This document shows, in pieces, positions 1 to 9,094 of a stretch of DNA of 64,000 nt; position 1 is the stretch's first letter; every line of letters starts with the position of its first letter. A model generated the notes under the pieces. The model made no database searches. It was not told the origin of the DNA and was given only the letters and a program-made list of their open reading frames with translations. Source of the DNA: Brockia lithotrophica. Its GTDB lineage: Bacteria > Bacillota > Bacilli > Thermicanales > DSM-22653. The stretch spans positions 130,598 through 194,597 of the forward strand of contig NZ_RBIJ01000002.1 of NCBI RefSeq assembly GCF_003633725.1, read 5' to 3'. Made by a program: the position numbers and the translations under genes.

Positions 1-196
<196 letters not shown>

Positions 197-1519
197 TCAC
201 AAGAGGACGACGTTGTCCGAAGGCGAACGCCGATACACGCCCCGCGTATCCAAAATCTTACGTGCGTGTCTGCGCACAAACTCGTAGTCGACACTCGTGT
301 GGTCCGTCGTCAGAACGACGAGGTCGTGTTCCCGAAGGACCTCGTCCGTAAGCGGAACACTGCGGAGGGAGATCCCCTCCCAAGAAAGTTCCGGAACAAA
401 CGGGTCGTGATAAGCCACCTGAGCGCCCTCCCGCCTCAGAAGGCGGAGGACGTCGAGGGCGGGGCTTTCCCGCAAGTCCGAAACGTCCTTCTTGTAGGCA
501 ACGCCCAAGAGGAGAACGCGGGCGGCAGAAGGGGCGAGGCGCATGTCGTTCAGAATCCTCCGGACCTTTTCGAGGACGAACTCGGGCATCTTGCGGTTAA
601 TCTCGCCCGCCAGCGCGATGAAGTGCGTATTGAAGTTGAACTCCTTCGCCTTCCACTCCAGGTAGTGGGGGTCGATCGGGATGCAGTGGCCCCCGACTCC
701 GGGGCCGGGGTAAAACGGCATGATCCCGAACGGCTTGGTAAACGCCGCGTCCAATACCTCCCACACGTTCAGCCCCATGCGGTCGCAAAGCAGAGCGAGT
801 TCGTTGACGAGGGCGATGTTTACGGCGCGAAACGTGTTCTCGTACACCTTGACGAGTTCCGCCGCCTTCGCACTCGATACGGGTACGACTTGATCGATCA
901 CTTGGGCGTAAAAGGCCGAGGCCACCTCCAACGACGCCGGGCCAACGCCGCCGACGACCTTAGAGGTATTTTTTGTGGTGAAGTTCTTGTTCCCGGGATC
1001 AACGCGTTCCGGAGAGTGCGCGAGGAAGAAGTCCTCCTCGACGCGAAGGCCGGAGCCACGTTCCAAGATGGGAAGCATGACTTCCTCGGTAGTCCCGGGG
1101 TACGTCGTAGATTCGAGGCTTACGAGCTGTCCGGGGCGGAGCCGCGAAGAAAGTTCGCGGGTCACACCCTCTACGTACTGCAAGTCCGGTACGAGATTTC
1201 GGGTGAGAGGGGTGGGGACGGCAATCACGATTACGTCCATCTCGGGAACGCGCGAAAAATCTACGCGAGCTTCCAACCGCCCCTCCCGGACCACTTCGGC
1301 AAGTTTTTCCGTAGGAACATCGTCGATGTAGCTTTTCCCGGAATTCACGAGATCGACTCGTTTGGGATTCCGCTCTACTCCCAAGACGCGAAAACCTACG
1401 CGGGCAATTTCCACGGCCAGCGGAAGACCTACGTACCCCAACCCTACGACCCCGACGACGGCATTTCGATTGCGGATCTTGCGAAGGAGCTCTTCCTTCG
1501 TGCGGTGCAAATCCCCCAT
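197..1519 (-). CDS. wbpA: UDP-N-acetylglucosamine 6-dehydrogenase (WbpA/WecC type)
   Basis: A 440-residue nucleotide-sugar dehydrogenase that oxidises the C6 hydroxyl of a UDP-HexNAc to a carboxylate with two NAD. The NAD-binding motif GLGYVGLP is at residues 26-33, the conserved ELVKVYENTFR helix with Lys224 at 221-231, and the catalytic cysteine in GPGVGGHCIPIDPHYL is Cys279. I chose the ATG at 1519 because GGGAGGAAGG lies five bases upstream; an ATG at 1558 in the same frame has a poor site. It lies between the CapD-like dehydratase and a WlbA-like oxidase, which fits formation of UDP-GlcNAcA as the first step of a diacetamido-uronic acid pathway. WecC-type use of UDP-ManNAc cannot be excluded. 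Confidence 0.88.
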   Translation of the reverse strand: MGDLHRTKEELLRKIRNRNAVVGVVGLGYVGLPLAVEIARVGFRVLGVERNPKRVDLVNSGKSYIDDVPTEKLAEVVREGRLEARVDFSRVPEMDVIVIAVPTPLTRNLVPDLQYVEGVTRELSSRLRPGQLVSLESTTYPGTTEEVMLPILERGSGLRVEEDFFLAHSPERVDPGNKNFTTKNTSKVVGGVGPASLEVASAFYAQVIDQVVPVSSAKAAELVKVYENTFRAVNIALVNELALLCDRMGLNVWEVLDAAFTKPFGIMPFYPGPGVGGHCIPIDPHYLEWKAKEFNFNTHFIALAGEINRKMPEFVLEKVRRILNDMRLAPSAARVLLLGVAYKKDVSDLRESPALDVLRLLRREGAQVAYHDPFVPELSWEGISLRSVPLTDEVLREHDLVVLTTDHTSVDYEFVRRHARKILDTRGVYRRSPSDNVVLL

Positions 1520-1609
1520 GGGCCTTCCTCCCGTGTGAAGGTAGAATAGTTTCCTCATCTCTCGGGGTCTTTTTCGAACCCGCCCCGAACTCGTGGAACG
1601 CCAACGCCC

Positions 1610-3574
1610 TCACGTCCCTCCCGTCGCACTCCGGGAAGGCCACAGGAGCTCCTGGGCCTGGGAGACGACCAAATCGCCTCCAGAGGAACCCGAACCGTCC
1701 GCCCTCCGCGTTTCCCGACCGTTTTCCAACCTCTTCCCGTCTTCTCCGGAAAACGAGGCGGGGGTGTACGTCGGCACGAGTTCGCGCAGGGCCTTGCGGA
1801 TCGCGTCTCCGTTCCCCGTCCGAGCCGCTTCGAAAAGCGCGTGCAACTTTTCCTCGAAGTCGGGCGGAACGTCGGTATTACGGGCCACAAAGATCTTTTC
1901 GTGTTTTGTCGCACGCGTACCCTCTTCTGCCGTGAGGAGTTCCTCGAAGAGCTTTTCTCCCGGCCGTTTCCCGGTGAACACGATGTCGATGTCCACGTGG
2001 GGTTCCAGGCCGGAAAGGCGGATGAGGTCGTACGCCAAGTCGAGGATGCGGACGGGTTCTCCCATGTCGAGGACGTACACGGCGCCGTTTTCGCCCAGGC
2101 CGCCCGCCTGCAAGACGAGTTGGGCCGCTTCGGGAATGGTCATGAAATACCGAACCATATCCGGGTGGGTGATCGTCACCGGACCGCCCCGACGGATTTG
2201 CTCCTTAAAGAGCGGAATCACGCTCCCCCTGCTCCCCAAGACGTTGCCGAAGCGCACGGAGACGAACACCTGACCAGGTCGAGCGCGGGACGCCGCCCAA
2301 GTTACGATGTACTCCGCAACCCGCTTGCTCGCTCCCATGATCGAAGTCGGGTTGACCGCCTTGTCCGTGGAGATGTTGACAAACCGCTCGACGCCGAAAC
2401 TCAGGGAGACCTCCACCAGGTTCTTCGTACCCCCGACGTTGTTGAAAATCGCCTCGTCGGGGTTGAGTTCCATGAGCGGCACGTGCTTGTGGGCGGCCGC
2501 GTGAAAGACCACCTGTGGGCGAAAACGCTCGAAGATAGAAATCAGCTTGTCCTTCCGACGAACGTCCGCGACGATCGTCGCCCACCGGGCGGAAGGATAC
2601 TCCCGCTCCAAGCGCTTCTCGAGTTCGTACAGGCTGTTTTCGCCCCGCCCCACGAGCACGAGAAATTTGGGGCGAAACGGAAGCACCTGCCGAACGATCT
2701 CGCTCCCGATAGAGCCCCCGGCCCCCGTAACCAAAATCACCTTGTCTTCGAGGTAGCCGGCGATTTCTTCTACCTGGAGACGTACAGGATCGCGCCGGAG
2801 GAGGTCTTCCACGTCCACCTCGCGGATTTGGGTTACGCTTACGCGGTCCGCAAGGATGTCGTAGATCCCGGGGATGATGCGGTAGCGCACGCCCGCCTTG
2901 CGGGCGAGGTCTACGACCCGGCGGACCACCGTGCCGGGGGCGGACGGAATGGCGATGAGCACCTCTTCTGCGGCCGTGTGCCGTACGACTCGCGGAAGGT
3001 CACCCAGCTTTCCCAAAACGCGGAGCCCTAGGTACCTTTGTCCGGCTTTGTTCGGATCATCGTCGAGAAAGCCCACGGGCATAAGCCCGGTTTCCGGATG
3101 CCTGAGCATCTCCCGCGCGATCATCGTTCCGGCTTCCCCGGCACCTACGATGAGGACGCGGCGTTCCCTTCCCGAAAGCGCCCGCCGACCGCTCCGTTCC
3201 TCGGACATGCGGACGATCACGCGCAACCCCCCGAGAAAGAGCAGGGCGAGAACTCCGTGGATGAGGGGAATGCTTCGGGGTATTCCGAGATCGGGGTGGC
3301 CGACGCCGACGATGAGAAAGAGGAACCCGGTCCCCAGGGCCGTAGCCCGAAACACCGCAAAGGCATCCCGCAAACCCGCCTTGTTCCAAGCCTGCCGCGG
3401 CAACCCGAGAGCGGCGATTACGAGCCCGCCTACAACCGCCCCCAGGAGCACGTACAGGAGCAAGGGGCGTGCGTAGAGGGGGAGGGGATCCTCCAACCGG
3501 AGCCAAAAGCTGAGAAGCGCCGCCGCGCTCCACGCCAAAAGATCGAGCGAAAACTTCAGGAAACTCCGAGGCAT
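1610..3574 (-). CDS. capD: Membrane nucleoside-diphosphate-sugar dehydratase/epimerase (CapD/WbpM type)
   Basis: A 654-residue inner-membrane enzyme. The N-terminus has about four hydrophobic segments (roughly residues 5-110), then a CoA-binding-like Rossmann fold (VLIVGAGEAG near 120) and an extended short-chain dehydrogenase domain (VTGAGGSIGSE near 285). The catalytic region reads NISTDKAVNPTSIMGASKR, with Met in place of the usual Tyr; this Ser-Met-Lys arrangement is known from WbpM-type UDP-GlcNAc 4,6-dehydratases. The C-terminus has the family's GEPVRILDLA and GKRPGEKLFEELLT motifs. I start at 3574 (MPRSFLK), where the membrane segment begins directly, rather than at 3628. It probably makes a 4-keto-6-deoxy precursor of the initiating sugar. 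Confidence 0.86.
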   Translation of the reverse strand: MPRSFLKFSLDLLAWSAAALLSFWLRLEDPLPLYARPLLLYVLLGAVVGGLVIAALGLPRQAWNKAGLRDAFAVFRATALGTGFLFLIVGVGHPDLGIPRSIPLIHGVLALLFLGGLRVIVRMSEERSGRRALSGRERRVLIVGAGEAGTMIAREMLRHPETGLMPVGFLDDDPNKAGQRYLGLRVLGKLGDLPRVVRHTAAEEVLIAIPSAPGTVVRRVVDLARKAGVRYRIIPGIYDILADRVSVTQIREVDVEDLLRRDPVRLQVEEIAGYLEDKVILVTGAGGSIGSEIVRQVLPFRPKFLVLVGRGENSLYELEKRLEREYPSARWATIVADVRRKDKLISIFERFRPQVVFHAAAHKHVPLMELNPDEAIFNNVGGTKNLVEVSLSFGVERFVNISTDKAVNPTSIMGASKRVAEYIVTWAASRARPGQVFVSVRFGNVLGSRGSVIPLFKEQIRRGGPVTITHPDMVRYFMTIPEAAQLVLQAGGLGENGAVYVLDMGEPVRILDLAYDLIRLSGLEPHVDIDIVFTGKRPGEKLFEELLTAEEGTRATKHEKIFVARNTDVPPDFEEKLHALFEAARTGNGDAIRKALRELVPTYTPASFSGEDGKRLENGRETRRADGSGSSGGDLVVSQAQELLWPSRSATGGT

Positions 3575-3653
3575 TGCGCCTTCACCTTGCTTTCGCCCTC
3601 GGGCTAAGAAGTCGTTCCCCGTCCGCATTTTGGCGCGCAGTTCCCCGTATAGC

Positions 3654-4307
3654 TTACCCTAAATCGGAACGCCTGTCATCCGAGGGCTCGACGGTGGGAC
3701 CCATGTCCGAAGACCGAAAGAGGGCCAAAAACGTGTGCAAGATTACCGCAAAGTCGCTCCATACCGTAGCGCGCTCGGCATACTCCAAATTCAAGCGGAT
3801 TTTTTCCGGCATGACGACCTCGACATATGTCCTTTCAGGATCCGGAGAACGGGCGAGGAGTTCGCTTTCGTGGCGAAAGCGAATAGAAGCGGGGTCGGTA
3901 ATTCCCGGTACGAGTTCTAGAACTCGCCGCTGTTCTTCCGTGTAAAGGGCGACGTACTGGGGAACTTCCGGCCTCGGACCCACGAGGCTCATCTCGCCCT
4001 TAAGTACGTTCCAAAGCTGCGGGAGTTCGTCGAGCTTGGTCTTCCGCAACCAGTACCCCACGCGCGTAACCCTCGGGTCCCTTCCCACGGTAAGGGGCCC
4101 TCCCCTTCGCTCCGCATCGACGACCATCGTGCGGAACTTCCACATCGTAAACGGCCGTCCCCGGTACCCGATGCGCTGTTGGCGGAAAAACACAGGCCCT
4201 CCGTCGTCGAGTTTGATCGCCAGTGCGATTCCGAGAAACACGGGGAGGAGGAGAAGAAGGCCCAGCGCGCTCCAGAAGATGTCAAAAAGGCGCTTCGATC
4301 GCCGCAC
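3654..4307 (-). CDS. Bacterial sugar transferase (polyprenyl-phosphate phosphoglycosyl transferase)
   Basis: A 217-residue monotopic phosphoglycosyl transferase of the WcaJ/PglC family, which starts repeat-unit synthesis by moving a sugar phosphate onto undecaprenyl phosphate. One hydrophobic N-terminal segment (about residues 8-29) is followed by the signature FFRQQRIGYRGRPFTMWKFR, then KLDELPQLWNVLKGEMSLVG and GPRPEVP. The start is a GTG at 4307 preceded by GGGAGGCGG; reading further upstream gives non-homologous sequence inside the aminotransferase gene. It starts 32 bases after that gene and is probably co-transcribed. The sugar donor cannot be read from sequence. Confidence 0.88.
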   Translation of the reverse strand: MRRSKRLFDIFWSALGLLLLLPVFLGIALAIKLDDGGPVFFRQQRIGYRGRPFTMWKFRTMVVDAERRGGPLTVGRDPRVTRVGYWLRKTKLDELPQLWNVLKGEMSLVGPRPEVPQYVALYTEEQRRVLELVPGITDPASIRFRHESELLARSPDPERTYVEVVMPEKIRLNLEYAERATVWSDFAVILHTFLALFRSSDMGPTVEPSDDRRSDLG

Positions 4308-4339
4308 GCCACCGCCTCCCGAAAAAAACTCCGAAGACC

Positions 4340-5497
4340 TCACCGCCGAAATTCGCGAACGACGTCCAGGACCGCCTCGATGACGTCGTCCACGTCGCGG
4401 TCGCTGAGGCCGGGATGAAGGGGAAGGCTGATGCTCCGCAGGTAGTTTTCGTAGGAAACCGGGAAATCCTCCGGACGGTACCCGTACTTCTCGCGGTAGT
4501 ATGGGTGGAGGTGAACGGGAATGAAATGCACGGAAGTCCCAATATTCCTCTGTTTGAGCTCTTCGATAAACCGGGCTCGGTCGATCGTAAGAGCGGAAAG
4601 GTTGAGTCGGAGAACGTAGAGATGCCACGCGTGTTCTACGTCCGGCCGCTCCACGGGCACGACGAGCTCCTCACGTTCGGAAAAGGCCGCCGTGTACCGT
4701 GCGGCAATTTCCCGCCTGCGCCTGTGAAATTCCGGCAGCTTTCTCAACTGGTGGAGCCCGAGGGACGCCTGGATGTCCGTCATGTTGTACTTAAAGCCGG
4801 GGACGGTTACTTCGTAGTACCAGGACCCCTCCTTCCCGTACCGCTTCCACGCGTCCCGAGTCATCCCGTGCAAGGCGAGGACGGCAGCCTTAGCCAAAAA
4901 GTCCGGTGTGCCCGTAAGCATCCCGCCTTCTGCGGTCGTGAGGTTTTTGGTCGCGTAAAAGCTAAACGCCACGGGGTTACGGCTCGACCCGATCATCTGC
5001 CCTCGATAGCGCGCCGGAAGGGCATGGGCCGCATCCTCGATGAGAGCGAGCCCGTGTGCTTGCGCGATCTCCCGTATGGGATCGAGGTCCGCCGGATGTC
5101 CGGCGAAGTGCACGGGCATGATGGCGCGCGTCCGCGGCGTAAGGGCCGCCTCGATGCGCGACGGATCGATGTTCAACGTATCAGGTTCTACGTCGACGAA
5201 GACAGGACGTGCTCCGACGTGTTCGATCACGTTTGCCGTTGCCGCAAAGGTGTGGGGGGTGGTGATCACTTCGTCTCCGGGACCAATACCTAAGGTCACG
5301 AGGGCCGTGTGAAGGGCTGCCGTGCAGGAATTCAACGCCAAGGCTCCGGGAGCCCCCAAGAATTCCTGAAACCTGCGCTCGAATTCCTTGGTTTTCGGGC
5401 CCGTGGTGATCCACTCAGACCGCAGCGTGTCCACCACCTCTTGGATCTCCTCTTCGCCGATGAGCGGAGGAGAAAAGGGAAGAAACGAATCACGCAC
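4340..5497 (-). CDS. wbpE: DegT/DnrJ/EryC1-family PLP aminotransferase (WbpE-like)
   Basis: A 385-residue sugar aminotransferase, fold type I PLP. The Schiff-base lysine is Lys184 in SFYATKN, the PLP-ring Asp is Asp155 in LIEDAAHA, and the N-terminus MRDSFLPFSPPLIGEEE is typical of the family. The start is the GTG at 5497, with GGAAGGGGG eight bases upstream; the in-frame GTG at 5530 has its purine run too close. In the WbpA-B-E-D-I pathway this step adds the amine at C3 of the 3-keto UDP-GlcNAcA made by the WlbA-like oxidase, using glutamate. Other 3- or 4-amino sugars are possible, but the neighbours favour this role. Confidence 0.85.
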   Translation of the reverse strand: MRDSFLPFSPPLIGEEEIQEVVDTLRSEWITTGPKTKEFERRFQEFLGAPGALALNSCTAALHTALVTLGIGPGDEVITTPHTFAATANVIEHVGARPVFVDVEPDTLNIDPSRIEAALTPRTRAIMPVHFAGHPADLDPIREIAQAHGLALIEDAAHALPARYRGQMIGSSRNPVAFSFYATKNLTTAEGGMLTGTPDFLAKAAVLALHGMTRDAWKRYGKEGSWYYEVTVPGFKYNMTDIQASLGLHQLRKLPEFHRRRREIAARYTAAFSEREELVVPVERPDVEHAWHLYVLRLNLSALTIDRARFIEELKQRNIGTSVHFIPVHLHPYYREKYGYRPEDFPVSYENYLRSISLPLHPGLSDRDVDDVIEAVLDVVREFRR

Positions 5498-5591
5498 GGA
5501 GAAATCCCCCTTCCCTATGCGTACTTTCACGCCTTCCCGAAACGGGTGCGAAAAGGTGCAGCCGCGACTTTCTGCCGTCGAAGGCGGATTT

Positions 5592-6875
5592 CTAAGGACG
5601 GTTCCGAAGGGGGACGATCTCTTGCAAAATCCCTTCCAACCGCTCCGCCAGCTTCGGAAAGCTGTGATGCTCTTCCACGTATGCGCGTGCCCGCCTGCCC
5701 ATGGCTTCCCGTTCTTCCCGCGAGAGAGATGCGAGGTCGCGCACCGCCCTCGCCAAGGCACCCGGACTTGCGTCCGAAACCGTAATTCCCGCACGCGACT
5801 CTTGGACGGGGTTGTACGGAGAATTTACGGCAAAGATTACCGGTCGCCCCATCGCCATGTAGTCGTACAGCTTGTTCGGGCTTGCGCCAAATCGAAATAC
5901 GGGAGCTTCCTTGAGAAGGAGGAGGAACGCATCCGCCTCGGCCAACACGCGAAAGACCTCGCGTTTGGGAACGGGGTCACGGAACTCCACGTTGTGAAGC
6001 CCCATTTGCCGGGCCTTCTCCATCAGCCTTTCCTTTTCCGGACCGTCTCCTACGAGGACGAAACGGATTGCCCTTTCGCCCCCCTCGTTTTGCAGGAGGC
6101 GGGCCGCGTCGAGAACGCGATCGAGATCGTTGGCCAAGCCGTGGCTCCCCGCGTACATCACGGTAAAGGTCTCTCCTTCCGGCGGAGGGAGAAAGGATGG
6201 GACGTTCGTAAGGTCAATTCCGTTGGGGAGCCAAAAAATCTTCTCCCGTGCCGCACCTTGGCGCACCATGTGTTCATGGGCGTAAGGAAGTATGGAAAGG
6301 ATACGCGTCGATTTCCGGTACAGGTAACGTTCGGCCCACCGCATCCAGAGGATGAACGGATGGAACGGAGAAACGTCTCCCAAATCGATGAGGGAATCTG
6401 GCCAAAGATCTCGAACCTCGAGCACGAAAGGAACGCGGTACCTCCGGGAAAGGCGTTCTGCGGCAAGTCCGATAAAGGGATGGGGGACGGAGCCCAAAAC
6501 GACGTCCGGAACACCTAAAATTTCCGGACGGCTTCGGCGCACGGCAGAAAGCCCGAAGGACACCATGTTCCAAACGCGCGCTGCGGAATTCCCCCGATAG
6601 GCGGGAGTCCGAAGCCAGAGGAAGGGAACGCCCTCAACTTCCTCATAGCGCCACGCTTCCCCCGGTTCTAAGCGCGTGTCCTTTCGCAAGGTGTGGTGGA
6701 AGCTTGTCGCGACGATGCTCACGCGGTGTCCGCGACGAATGAGCTCCCGCGCAAGGCTGTAGTGCCGGGTAAACCCGGGTTGATCGGGAGCGCCGGCGTA
6801 CTGGTTTACGATCCAGATGTTCATCGAACGCAAGGTCGGTCCGTCCTCCGTGTAGACGTTCCTCTCCAAAACCAT
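5592..6875 (-). CDS. Glycosyltransferase, GT-B fold, group 1 (WbuB-like)
   Basis: A glycosyltransferase of up to 427 residues for repeat-unit assembly at the cytoplasmic membrane. The N-terminal domain holds PGFTRHYSLARELIRRGHRV; the C-terminal donor domain has FTVMYAGSHGLAND, RFVLVGDGPEKERL and a FRFGASPNKLYDYMAMGRPV loop that contacts the nucleotide sugar, as in WbuB and related GT4 enzymes. Two starts are possible: ATG 6875, which has GAGGAAGG ten bases upstream, and ATG 6824 (MNIWIVNQYAG), which matches the family N-terminus better but lacks a clear ribosome binding site. I give the longer form. Acceptor and donor sugars are unknown. Confidence 0.82.
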   Translation of the reverse strand: MVLERNVYTEDGPTLRSMNIWIVNQYAGAPDQPGFTRHYSLARELIRRGHRVSIVATSFHHTLRKDTRLEPGEAWRYEEVEGVPFLWLRTPAYRGNSAARVWNMVSFGLSAVRRSRPEILGVPDVVLGSVPHPFIGLAAERLSRRYRVPFVLEVRDLWPDSLIDLGDVSPFHPFILWMRWAERYLYRKSTRILSILPYAHEHMVRQGAAREKIFWLPNGIDLTNVPSFLPPPEGETFTVMYAGSHGLANDLDRVLDAARLLQNEGGERAIRFVLVGDGPEKERLMEKARQMGLHNVEFRDPVPKREVFRVLAEADAFLLLLKEAPVFRFGASPNKLYDYMAMGRPVIFAVNSPYNPVQESRAGITVSDASPGALARAVRDLASLSREEREAMGRRARAYVEEHHSFPKLAERLEGILQEIVPLRNRP

Positions 6876-6938
6876 CGGGAGAGCGCCTTCCTCATCCGCA
6901 AGCGAGGAAAAGACGTATCCTTCGGATGAAGCGCGTAC

Positions 6939-8102
6939 CTACCCGTACCGCCGAAGGAGTTCTTGTACGATCTTCCGCGAAGCGTCTCCTCTGCCGTACG
7001 GAAAGGCCTCGCGCCCGCGACTTTGATATGCCTCTGTGAGGCATGCGTACAAATCGTCGACGCTCGACGGCGGGCAGAGCCGATTCCAACCGAGTTCGAC
7101 AAGTTCGGTCCACTCGGTTTCTTCCCGTAGTGTAGCGCACGGCACGCGGTAAAAGAAGGCCTCCTTTTGTACGCCGCCCGAATCCGTAGCGATGAAACGG
7201 GCGTTCCGCTCCAAAACGATCATTTCTCCGTATCCTACGGGTCGGAGCCACCAAACGTTTCTCCGGACAACCGCACCCGATGCATCAAGCTCGGCCAAAA
7301 ACTCCCGGTCGATCACACCACGAACGTCCTGGGGAAAAACATCCTCCTCAAGGAATGTCTCGAAGACCTTGCGCGTCCGGGGATGAAGAGGCCAGACGAC
7401 AGGCATGAGTTCGGCAAAACGGAGAAACCCCTGTACGATGGTCAACAGCCGTTCCGGACGATCTGTATTTTCCGCACGATGAACGGTAACCAAGGCGTAT
7501 GCGTTCGGACGGATGCCGTACGAAGCGAGGATGTCTTCCTGCCCACCTACACTCTCGGCAAACCACAAGGCCGCGTCATACATCACATCTCCTACGAGAC
7601 GAACGCGCTCCCCCGAAATTCCCTCCCGCCTAAGGTTTTCCACGGCTTGCTCCGTCGGGGCAAAGAGGAGGTCGGAGACGTGGTCCGTAAGGACACGGTT
7701 GATCTCCTCCGGCATGCGTCGGTTAAACGAGCGAAGTCCCGCTTCGACGTGAACTACGGGAATGTGAAGCTTTGCCGCAGCGAGGGCTCCCGCCAAGGTG
7801 CTGTCCGTATCCCCGTACACGAGGACGACGTCTGGGCGTTCGCGAAAGAGCACGCTTTCTACGGCCTCCAGCATACGCCCCGTGTTTTGGCCATGGGTAC
7901 CACCCCCGATTCCCAAATGGTAGTCGGGGTTGGGAAGCTCCAGTTCGCGGAAAAACACGTCGGACATATAGGGGTCAAAATGCTGCCCCGTGTGGACGAG
8001 GACTTCTCTCACGGTTTCGCCGAGCTTCCGAAGTTCGCGGGAAACGACGGAGGCTTTAATGAACTGGGGGCGAGCGCCGACTACGGTGAGGATCTTGGTC
8101 AT
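6939..8102 (-). CDS. wbpI: Non-hydrolysing UDP-sugar 2-epimerase (WbpI/WecB family)
   Basis: A 387-residue UDP-GlcNAc-type 2-epimerase. It begins MTKILTVVGARPQFIKASVV and carries LVHTGQHFD, GGGTHGQNTGRML, VLVYGDTDSTLAGALAA, HVEAGLRSFNRRMPEE and GDVMYDAALWF. The ASVV, QHFD and GDVM wording is closer to WbpI (acting on UDP-2,3-diacetamido-glucuronic acid) than to E. coli WecB (acting on UDP-GlcNAc), which agrees with WbpA-, WlbA- and WbpE-like genes downstream. The ATG at 8102 has AAGGAGAAGGAG upstream; the frame is open to 8150 but without a better site. It is the first gene after a hairpin that separates it from the phosphatase. Substrate assignment is inference. Confidence 0.85.
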   Translation of the reverse strand: MTKILTVVGARPQFIKASVVSRELRKLGETVREVLVHTGQHFDPYMSDVFFRELELPNPDYHLGIGGGTHGQNTGRMLEAVESVLFRERPDVVLVYGDTDSTLAGALAAAKLHIPVVHVEAGLRSFNRRMPEEINRVLTDHVSDLLFAPTEQAVENLRREGISGERVRLVGDVMYDAALWFAESVGGQEDILASYGIRPNAYALVTVHRAENTDRPERLLTIVQGFLRFAELMPVVWPLHPRTRKVFETFLEEDVFPQDVRGVIDREFLAELDASGAVVRRNVWWLRPVGYGEMIVLERNARFIATDSGGVQKEAFFYRVPCATLREETEWTELVELGWNRLCPPSSVDDLYACLTEAYQSRGREAFPYGRGDASRKIVQELLRRYG

Positions 8103-8192
8103 CGGGTTCTCCTTCTCCTTACCTCGCATGCGCGGTGTGCGAAGGTCCACATCCCGCTACCGATCACGACGTACGTAAGTCTACCACAAGAG

Positions 8193-8221
8193 AAAGGGCG
8201 GGGATAAACCGCCCGCCCTTT
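8193..8221 (-). terminator. Ten-base-pair hairpin after the phosphatase gene
   Basis: Perfect inverted repeat with arms 8193-8202 and 8212-8221 and a nine-base loop, 35 bases beyond the phosphatase stop. Only short T runs follow on either strand, so termination may be partial and may set the ratio of regulatory to sugar genes. Confidence 0.55.
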
Positions 8222-8255
8222 TCGATAACCCCCTTAGAACACCGTACGTTCCAAA

Positions 8256-9062
8256 CTACCGTTTGCGGACGAACAAGCTCCTCAAGCGGGTGAAGAAGAC
8301 CTCCGTCTTCCCTGGCGGAGAGAAGGGTTCTCCCTCCTCGACGAAAATTTCTCGGCCGGAAAGGATTTCCTGGGCACGCGTGTACATAGCCGCAACCTCC
8401 TCCGGCCCGAGTATGCGTTCGAGAATCTGGTTGGCCTCCGCGAGGTGAAACCCTCTTCGACCAAACGCTCTATGGGCGTCGGAGGCCACGAGGTGGACCC
8501 ACCCGTGTTCCGCAAGCCGTAGGGCGAAAGTTCTCACGTCCTCTCCAAATACCCCGGAAAAACTGCCAGCCGTAACTTGCAGAACCGCACCCTCTTCGAC
8601 GAGAGCGAAGAGACGTTGGGGCCGTTCGCGAAAATAAGCGTATCGCTCCACGTGAGCAAGCACTGGAACGATTCCCCGAAGGCGAAGTTCGTATACCCAC
8701 CGGTCAATGTCCGAAGGAATACGATGAGGCAGTTCGAGAAGGAGGTAGCGTCCCTTCCTCCCGTCGAGAAACAAGATCTCATCGTTGTCAATTGCCGAAA
8801 AGAGCTCTACGCTCAAATGCACTTCTTGCGCAGCGCGAATCTGAAGGGGAATTTCTCGTTCCAAGAGAAGGGCACGGGCTCTTCCCTCCGCCTTCAGTAC
8901 CCTGTCGGCGGGATTCACGTATACTCCGTTCAGGTGGTGAGGAGTACCGACAACCGTCCGGATTCCCTCTCGTACGGCAGCTTCGGCCATACGGAGGAAT
9001 TCGTCCTCGTCCTGCGCTCCGTCGTCCAGACCCGGAAACAAGTGGGTGTGAAGGTCGACCAC
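8256..9062 (-). CDS. cpsB: PHP-family protein-tyrosine phosphatase (CpsB/YwqE type)
   Basis: A 268-residue manganese-dependent phosphatase that dephosphorylates the C-terminal tyrosines of the BY-kinase encoded just upstream. Metal-binding motifs are visible: DLHTHLFPGLDDGA at the N-terminus (His5, His7), GTPHHLNGVY, VLAHVERYAYF, and LVASDAHR near the end. The GTG at 9062 gives the normal family N-terminus and has GGTAGGTGGG upstream. A second GTG at 9095 overlaps the kinase stop by one base and would add 11 residues, so coupling from there is possible. The YwqC-YwqD-YwqE set is the standard control module of Firmicutes capsule loci. Confidence 0.88.
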   Translation of the reverse strand: MVDLHTHLFPGLDDGAQDEDEFLRMAEAAVREGIRTVVGTPHHLNGVYVNPADRVLKAEGRARALLLEREIPLQIRAAQEVHLSVELFSAIDNDEILFLDGRKGRYLLLELPHRIPSDIDRWVYELRLRGIVPVLAHVERYAYFRERPQRLFALVEEGAVLQVTAGSFSGVFGEDVRTFALRLAEHGWVHLVASDAHRAFGRRGFHLAEANQILERILGPEEVAAMYTRAQEILSGREIFVEEGEPFSPPGKTEVFFTRLRSLFVRKR

Positions 9063-9094
9063 GTGGAACCCACCTACCCGGAATTGAAAACACA